NCBI GenBank assembly: GCA_003220195.1
Contig: QHRT01000239.1
Span: 1-9,956, forward strand
DNA: 9,956 bases
Reading direction: 5' to 3'
Origin: Candidatus Rokuibacteriota bacterium
GTDB taxonomy: Bacteria; Methylomirabilota; Methylomirabilia; Rokubacteriales; CSP1-6
Positions 5,961-9,956 of the stretch are shown piece after piece. A program made the translations under genes and the position numbers. The number at the start of each line of letters is the position of its first letter. Position 1 is the stretch's first letter. Below the pieces are notes generated by a model, which worked only from the letters and a program-made list of their open reading frames with translations, had not been told where the DNA came from and did not search any database.

Positions 5961-7337
5961 ATGGGTCCGGCCGGGATCCGGCCGGGCGACGTCCTCATCA
6001 CCAACGACCCGTGGATGGGCACCGGCCACATGTCCGACGTCTGTCTCGTGAAGCCGATCTTCCACGGCGATCGGGTCGTCGCCTTCTCCTCCACCACCGC
6101 GCACATGCCGGACATCGGCGGGCGCGTCCGCGCGATCGAGGCGCGCGAGCTGTTCGAAGAAGGCTTCCACATCCCGCTCGCGAAGCTGATCCACGCCGGG
6201 CGGCGCGACGAGACGCTGATCCAGCTCCTGCGCGCCAACGTCCGCACGCCGGATCAAACGCTCGGCGACATCTGGGCGCAGGCGAGCGCGAACGAGCTGA
6301 TGGAGAAGCGCGTGCTCGGCCTGCTCGCGGACTACAGTCTCGCGGAGCTCGACGCCGTCGGCGACGAGCTGTTCCTCCGATCGGAGCGCGCGATGCGCCG
6401 CGCGATCCGCGCCGTCCCCGACGGCACGTATCGCTACGGATTCCAGACCGACGGGACGGACGGACCGTTCGAGTTCAAGATCGCGCTCACGGTCGCCGGT
6501 GACGAGATCGTGGCCGACTACGCCGGCTCGTCACCGCAGCAGCCGCGCGCGATCAACTGCGTGCTCGCCTACACCTATGCGATGACCGCCTACGCGGTTC
6601 GCTGCGCGCTGCTGCCCGGCCTGCCGAACAACGAGGGCATGTATCGGCCGATCACGGTCGAGGCGCCCCAGGGCTCGATCCTGAATCCGCGATTCCCGGC
6701 CGCCGTGGTCAGCCGCGCCACGACCGGGCATTACGTGCCGGCGCTGGTGCTCGGCGCGCTCCACCAGGTGATTCCGGACCGCGTCATGGCCGCGGCGGGC
6801 TCGCCGCTCTGGGCGGTGACCCAATCCGGCGTCCGCGACGACGGCAAGCCGTACACGACCGTGCTGTTCTTCAACGGCGGGATGGGGGCCACGCCCGTGA
6901 AAGACGGCGAGGACGCGCTCTCGTGGCCGAGCAACATCTCGTCTACGCCGGTCGAGGTCGCGGAGCGCCAGAGTCCGCTCTTCTTCCACTACAAGCGCCT
7001 GCGTCCGGATTCGGGCGGCGCGGGAACATTCCGCGGCGGGCTCGGCCAGGACATGCTGATCGAGAGCGAGTCCGAGCGTCCGATCATCGTGAGCTTCATG
7101 GCGGAGCGCACACGCTTCGCAGCGCCGGGGCTGGCGGGCGGCGACGCCGGCGGCCCAGGTGACGTGCGGATCAACGGCAAGCGCATCGATCATCGGAAGC
7201 AGCACGTGGCGAACCGCGGTGACCGGATCCTGGTGCGCACGCCGGGCGGCGGCGGGTACGGCCCGCCGGCGGAGCGCGATCCAGCGCGGACGACGCGCGA
7301 CCGCGCGCTCGGGTACGTCAGGCGCCGACCGGGGTGA
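5961..7337 (+). CDS. hyuB: Hydantoinase B/oxoprolinase family protein, lacking the N-terminal ~75 residues
   Basis: A 458-residue open frame holding most of HyuB (acetone carboxylase alpha / N-methylhydantoinase B family), the partner of HyuA. Landmarks are GDVLITNDPW followed by MGTGHMSD (9-26), SSTTAHMPDIGG (43-54) with a conserved His, GTYRYGFQTDG (155-165), RATTGHYVPALVLGAL (252-267), and the glycine-rich end RTPGGGGYGPP (426-436). All are intact. The true gene should begin at 5762, but a frame break at about 5951/5952 separates the first 64 codons. Together with the missing stretch the reconstructed protein would be close to 537 residues, normal for the family. The internal ATG at 5961 has no convincing ribosome-binding site, so this part may not be made. 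The stop overlaps the next start (GTGA, 7334-7337). Either the gene is damaged or the assembly has an error here. Confidence 0.88.
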   Translation: MGPAGIRPGDVLITNDPWMGTGHMSDVCLVKPIFHGDRVVAFSSTTAHMPDIGGRVRAIEARELFEEGFHIPLAKLIHAGRRDETLIQLLRANVRTPDQTLGDIWAQASANELMEKRVLGLLADYSLAELDAVGDELFLRSERAMRRAIRAVPDGTYRYGFQTDGTDGPFEFKIALTVAGDEIVADYAGSSPQQPRAINCVLAYTYAMTAYAVRCALLPGLPNNEGMYRPITVEAPQGSILNPRFPAAVVSRATTGHYVPALVLGALHQVIPDRVMAAAGSPLWAVTQSGVRDDGKPYTTVLFFNGGMGATPVKDGEDALSWPSNISSTPVEVAERQSPLFFHYKRLRPDSGGAGTFRGGLGQDMLIESESERPIIVSFMAERTRFAAPGLAGGDAGGPGDVRINGKRIDHRKQHVANRGDRILVRTPGGGGYGPPAERDPARTTRDRALGYVRRRPG

Positions 7338-8377
7338 ACATTCCTCCGGTGCCGCCTCCGCGCCGAATGCGCCTCTGGACGCTGCGTCCGAGCTGCCTCG
7401 CCGTCGCACGCCCGACCATCGTCGCCCTGATCATCCTTCTCATCCCGGTCGTGACCGCAGCGCAGCAGGCGTGGGCCAGCGCGCGAATCGGCATTCTCTC
7501 GTCGTCCTCGCCCGAGCGTGAACAGGGTTACCTCGCGGCGTTCCTGCAGGGGCTCCGCGATCTTCGCTATTGGGAGGGCAAAAACATCGTCGTCGACCGG
7601 CGATACGCCGCGGGCAAGTTCGAGACACTTCCCGAGCTCGCAGCAGAGCTGGTCCGCCTCAAGGTCGACGTCCTGGTGGTGACCGGCACACCCGCAGCCC
7701 ACGCCGCGAAGAATGCCACGCGCGTCATCCCCATCGTCATGGTCACTCCGGCGGATCCGGTGGGCACGGGCCTCATCGCCAGCCTCGCGCGGCCGGGTGG
7801 AAACGTGACCGGCCTGACGGACCTCACCGCTGAGGTCGTGGCCAAACGGCTCGAGCTCATCAAGGAAGTCATCCCTGCCGCGACGCGAGTCGGCGTGTTG
7901 CTGAATCCGGCCAACAGGAGCAACCTTCCCCAGTTGCAGCTGATTCTGGAAGCCGCTCCGGCGCTCGGCGTGAGCATTCTCGCCGTCGAGGTGAGACGCC
8001 TCGACGATATCGATCGAGCGTTCGCGACGATCCGAGCGAAGCAGGCCACCGCGTTGCTGCTCATCGCGGACGGGCTCCTGGGCAGCAACCGGAAACGGAT
8101 CGTCGAGCTGACCGCAAAGAGCCGGTTGCCGGCCATCTACTGGCGTCGCGAATTCGTGGAAGATGGAGGTCTGATGTCCTACGGGGCCAGCGTCGGCGAC
8201 CTCTACCGGCGGGCCGCCGCCTACGTCGACAAGATCCTGAAAGGCGCGGCGCCATCGGAGCTTCCGGTTGAGCAGCCGACGAAATTCGAGCTCGCCATCA
8301 ACCTTGCCACCGCGAGAGCCCTCGGCCTGACGATGCCGCGGTCGATCGTCGTGCGAGCGGACGAAGTCATCCGATGA
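7334..8377 (+). CDS. ABC transporter substrate-binding protein (ABC_sub_bind family)
   Basis: A 347-residue periplasmic solute-binding protein of the ABC_sub_bind (TrpX/YtrF-like, PF04392) family, intact, unlike the one upstream of hyuA and unrelated to it in sequence. It has an N-terminal export signal with a hydrophobic core at about 28-43 and cleavage near TAA or AWA (43-48). The mature start ARIGILSSSSPEREQGYLAAF (50-70) is characteristic, as are VDVLVVTGTPAAHAAKNATR (111-130), the family signature DPVGTGLIASLARPGGNVTG (141-160), and the C-terminal FELAINLATARALGLTMP (318-335). The GTG at 7334 overlaps the hyuB stop; ATG 7367 would shorten the n-region and is a fair alternative. No permease or ATPase gene is in view, so its transporter lies elsewhere or it is an orphan. 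The ligand is unknown; the context suggests the HyuAB substrate. Confidence 0.93.
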   Translation: MNIPPVPPPRRMRLWTLRPSCLAVARPTIVALIILLIPVVTAAQQAWASARIGILSSSSPEREQGYLAAFLQGLRDLRYWEGKNIVVDRRYAAGKFETLPELAAELVRLKVDVLVVTGTPAAHAAKNATRVIPIVMVTPADPVGTGLIASLARPGGNVTGLTDLTAEVVAKRLELIKEVIPAATRVGVLLNPANRSNLPQLQLILEAAPALGVSILAVEVRRLDDIDRAFATIRAKQATALLLIADGLLGSNRKRIVELTAKSRLPAIYWRREFVEDGGLMSYGASVGDLYRRAAAYVDKILKGAAPSELPVEQPTKFELAINLATARALGLTMPRSIVVRADEVIR

Positions 8378-8964
8378 CTCCAGACATCCCCATGGACACG
8401 GTGTCGTTCTTCCGCCTTCAGCACGGTCGCGTCCATTCGTCGAGCGTGTCGTCCGTCCCCTCGATCGCCGACCAGGTCTTCGGCGGACTGACGGACGAGC
8501 AGATGCGTGCCAGACCCGGCCCGGGGCTCAACTCCCTGGTGTGGCTCTTGTGGCACATGGCGCGCGTCGAGGATATCGGCGTCAATCTCGTCGTCACCGA
8601 CAGGCACCCGGTGCTCGACGACGGCTGGGCCTCCCGCCTCCGCGTCATGAGGAGCGACGTCGGCAACGGCATGAGCGACGGGGAGCTGACCGAGTTTTCC
8701 GCGCGCGTCGATATCACTGCGGTACGCGCCTATCGCGACGCGGTGGGGCTCAGGACTCGAGACGTCGTCGCGGCGCTTCCGACGACACAGTGGGCGGAGC
8801 CGATCACGGCGATCGATGCCGCGCGCGTGCCCACCTGGTTCAAGGTGTTTGAAGCGCAGCCCCGAGCGCTGGAGCTGGCCACTTCAGCGATCACGCACAA
8901 CGCGATGCATCTCGGTGAGGCCGTCACCGTTCGCAGCCTCGTCACTGGCGGTGGGCCGTCATGA
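8374..8964 (+). CDS. DinB-like (DfsB/YfiT superfamily) protein
   Basis: A 196-residue protein with the four-helix-bundle DinB/YfiT-like pattern. Helix one contains LVWLLWHMARVEDIG (55-69) with His61, and a C-terminal helix carries SAITHNAMHLGEA (171-183) with His175 and His179. This gives the usual three-histidine metal site. Members include thiol transferases (bacillithiol or mycothiol dependent) and many proteins of unknown role; nothing here fixes the thiol or the substrate. The ATG at 8374 shares ATGA with the stop of the binding protein gene, so translation is probably coupled. ATG 8392 is a possible shorter start. Its stop is embedded in the next ATGA at 8961-8964. Confidence 0.85.
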   Translation: MTPDIPMDTVSFFRLQHGRVHSSSVSSVPSIADQVFGGLTDEQMRARPGPGLNSLVWLLWHMARVEDIGVNLVVTDRHPVLDDGWASRLRVMRSDVGNGMSDGELTEFSARVDITAVRAYRDAVGLRTRDVVAALPTTQWAEPITAIDAARVPTWFKVFEAQPRALELATSAITHNAMHLGEAVTVRSLVTGGGPS

Positions 8965-8981
8965 CCGATCGTCAGAAATGA
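8961..8981 (+). other. 6-codon mini-ORF bridging two ATGA overlaps
   Basis: The frame encodes Met-Thr-Asp-Arg-Gln-Lys and then a stop. Its ATG overlaps the stop of the DinB-like gene (ATGA, 8961-8964) and its own stop overlaps the ATG of the membrane-protein gene (ATGA, 8978-8981). It fills the whole gap between the two genes. It could relay terminating ribosomes to the downstream start; with six codons it may also be chance. Confidence 0.35.
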
Positions 8982-9502
8982 ATCCGACTGCGCAGAGAAG
9001 CCTCGACATCGTCGCGGCCGTCGGACTCGGCGTCGGCGCGGTCTTCGGCCTGGCCGGGACGTTCGTCCCTCAGGACTCGCTGCGGCAACTCTTCTGGGCC
9101 ATCGACGGTGTCGGACTGATTGTCGCGACCGCGCTCTTGACGGTGAAGTTCCTGAGGAGAGGCAGCGATTTCGTCGCCGCCGGCTTTCTCGTCTTCGCGA
9201 TCGGAGAGAGTCTCCTGGTCTCGGGTACCGCCGCGGGCCTTGCGGGCAGTGTGCCGTCGTTCGGCGGCGGGGTGGCGCTCTGGGCCGCTGCGCTGCTGCT
9301 CGTGAGCGTTCCGAAGGAGTTCGCCACGTGGGTTCGCGCCGCCGGCATCGTCGGATCGCTGCTGTTCCTGACCGTGGCGGCACGCATCTTCTGGGGCGAA
9401 CTGCTCCTGCCGACGTCAGCGCCGTTGCCCTTCTACGCCTATCCGGTTCTCGTCATCACATTCATCGGCTGGATCTGGACTCTCGTGAAAGATAAGGCGT
9501 GA
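8978..9502 (+). CDS. Six-helix integral membrane protein of unknown function
   Basis: A 174-residue hydrophobic protein I cannot assign to a named family. Predicted membrane segments fall at about 10-30, 37-57, 64-85, 95-112, 120-137 and 150-170, with short polar loops (PQDSLRQ 31-37, KFLRRGSD 57-64, PKEFATW 112-118) and a Lys-rich end (KDKA). There is no signal peptide, transport motif or catalytic signature. The open frame extends upstream to 8816, but that part is a shadow of the DinB-like gene. The ATG at 8978 is chosen because hydrophobic sequence begins just after it and because it joins the mini-ORF by an ATGA overlap. Its stop overlaps the VOC start (GTGA, 9499-9502), so it sits in the same tightly packed transcript. 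Confidence 0.8.
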   Translation: MNPTAQRSLDIVAAVGLGVGAVFGLAGTFVPQDSLRQLFWAIDGVGLIVATALLTVKFLRRGSDFVAAGFLVFAIGESLLVSGTAAGLAGSVPSFGGGVALWAAALLLVSVPKEFATWVRAAGIVGSLLFLTVAARIFWGELLLPTSAPLPFYAYPVLVITFIGWIWTLVKDKA

Positions 9503-9882
9503 TCAAGTTCGACCATCTCCGGATTCCGGTCACCGATCTCACCCGATCTCGCGACTGGTATGTCCGGGTCCTCGGCCTCACGGTCGAGTTCGAGGTGCCC
9601 GATCAGAAAACCGTCGCGCTCCAGGACAGCGAGGGGTTCACGATCTTCATCCAGGAAGTTCCCGGCGACGTCATGACGAACGACTGCGCTCTCTGGTTCC
9701 AGGTCGCCGACGTCGACACGACCTTCGCGGACTGGTCCGCGCGAGGCGTCGTGTTCGCGCACGAGCCTCGCAAGTCCTACTGGGGCTACGGCGCGGAGCT
9801 CGCCGATCCCGACGGCTACCTGATCCGGCTGTGGGACGAGCGCTCGATGAAGGAGAAGTCAGCGATCACTTCTTCGAGATGA
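9499..9882 (+). CDS. VOC-superfamily (glyoxalase/bleomycin resistance-like) protein
   Basis: A 127-residue single-module vicinal-oxygen-chelate protein made of two beta-alpha-beta-beta-beta units. The opening FDHLRIPVTDLTRSRDWYVRVLGL (4-27) carries the typical metal-ligand position His6 and the helix with WY. The second unit begins ALWFQVADVDTTFADWSARGV (64-84) and ends in the usual YGAELADPDGYLIRLWDE (97-114). In metal-dependent members the strand after DPDG usually has a Glu ligand, whereas here the equivalent position is Arg110, so metal binding may be altered. Substrate and reaction are unknown (lyase, dioxygenase or binding role are all possible in the superfamily). The GTG start overlaps the preceding stop. 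The last 17 bp overlap a convergent minus-strand gene. Confidence 0.9.
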   Translation: MIKFDHLRIPVTDLTRSRDWYVRVLGLTVEFEVPDQKTVALQDSEGFTIFIQEVPGDVMTNDCALWFQVADVDTTFADWSARGVVFAHEPRKSYWGYGAELADPDGYLIRLWDERSMKEKSAITSSR

Positions 9883-9956
9883 GCCAGCGGTCGAGCGCCA
9901 GGTGCGGCAGGCCCGAGCGCTCGAACGTGTCGATCGCGTCTTCGGCGGAGTTGACG
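9866..9956 (-). CDS. C-terminal end of an unidentified protein (partial, enters from the right edge)
   Basis: On the minus strand, 29 codons read without a stop from the window edge (complement of 9953-9955) to a TGA at 9866-9868. The residues are NSAEDAIDTFERSGLPHLAL and then DRWLISKK. The composition and clean protein-like sequence suggest a real C-terminus, convergent with the VOC gene and overlapping its last 17 bp. I cannot name the family from this fragment. The rest of the gene lies outside the window. Confidence 0.5.
   Translation of the reverse strand, partial: VNSAEDAIDTFERSGLPHLALDRWLISKK

Noticed and set aside
5952..6502. Continuation of the hyuB 5' frame after the break
   Set aside because: The translation becomes Arg/Pro/His-rich nonsense while the alternative frame carries all HyuB motifs, so it is not a separate protein or domain.
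6531..7409. Minus-strand open frame of 292 codons opposite hyuB
   Set aside because: It is an antisense shadow of strongly conserved HyuB sequence and has no domain features of its own.

Overview
This is a GC-rich bacterial window (roughly two-thirds G+C by eye, GTG starts common). Every gene I can support is on the + strand except a fragment entering from the right edge. There is no rRNA, tRNA, transposase, integrase or CRISPR array, and no taxonomic marker. The gene mix (HyuA/HyuB-type hydantoinase, two unrelated families of ABC solute-binding proteins, SDR, D-2-hydroxyacid dehydrogenase, DinB-like and VOC proteins) resembles uncultured soil or sediment bacteria such as Rokubacteria/Methylomirabilota or some Proteobacteria. 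That placement is inference from gene flavour only.

Left part (1-2737): an SDR-fold protein whose usual Asn-Ser-Tyr-Lys catalytic tetrad is entirely substituted; a DUF488 (YeaO-like) protein with a Cys/His cluster; a stand-alone Lrp/AsnC effector-binding (RAM) domain; and a D-2-hydroxyacid dehydrogenase with an intact Arg/Glu/His triad but an unclear start codon.

Middle (2738-3677): a solitary gas-vesicle GvpA/GvpJ-family protein with a long Arg-rich tail carrying four cysteines, with no other gvp gene in view. It is followed by a wrecked SsuA/THI5/NMT1-type substrate-binding protein gene. The signal peptide and extreme N-terminus are joined to a roughly 96-bp internal segment in inverted orientation and then to the C-terminus in the correct orientation. 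The result is a short open frame of 104 codons.

Right part (3681-9882): a compact cluster, hyuA - hyuB - periplasmic solute-binding protein (ABC_sub_bind family) - DinB-like protein - six-helix membrane protein - VOC protein, in which successive genes share 4-nt ATGA or GTGA stop/start overlaps. One junction is bridged by a 6-codon mini-ORF that overlaps at both ends. hyuA is intact. hyuB is broken near its 5' end by what looks like a deletion of about 38 nt that removes a conserved stretch and shifts the frame. HyuA/HyuB proteins form ATP-dependent hydantoinase, oxoprolinase or acetone-carboxylase-like enzymes, and the neighbouring binding proteins would fit uptake of a small organic substrate; the substrate cannot be read from the sequence. 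With one binding-protein gene scrambled and hyuB frame-broken, this catabolic cluster may be decaying, or the assembly may carry errors at two places. Read mapping would decide. At the right edge a convergent minus-strand gene overlaps the end of the VOC gene by 17 bp.
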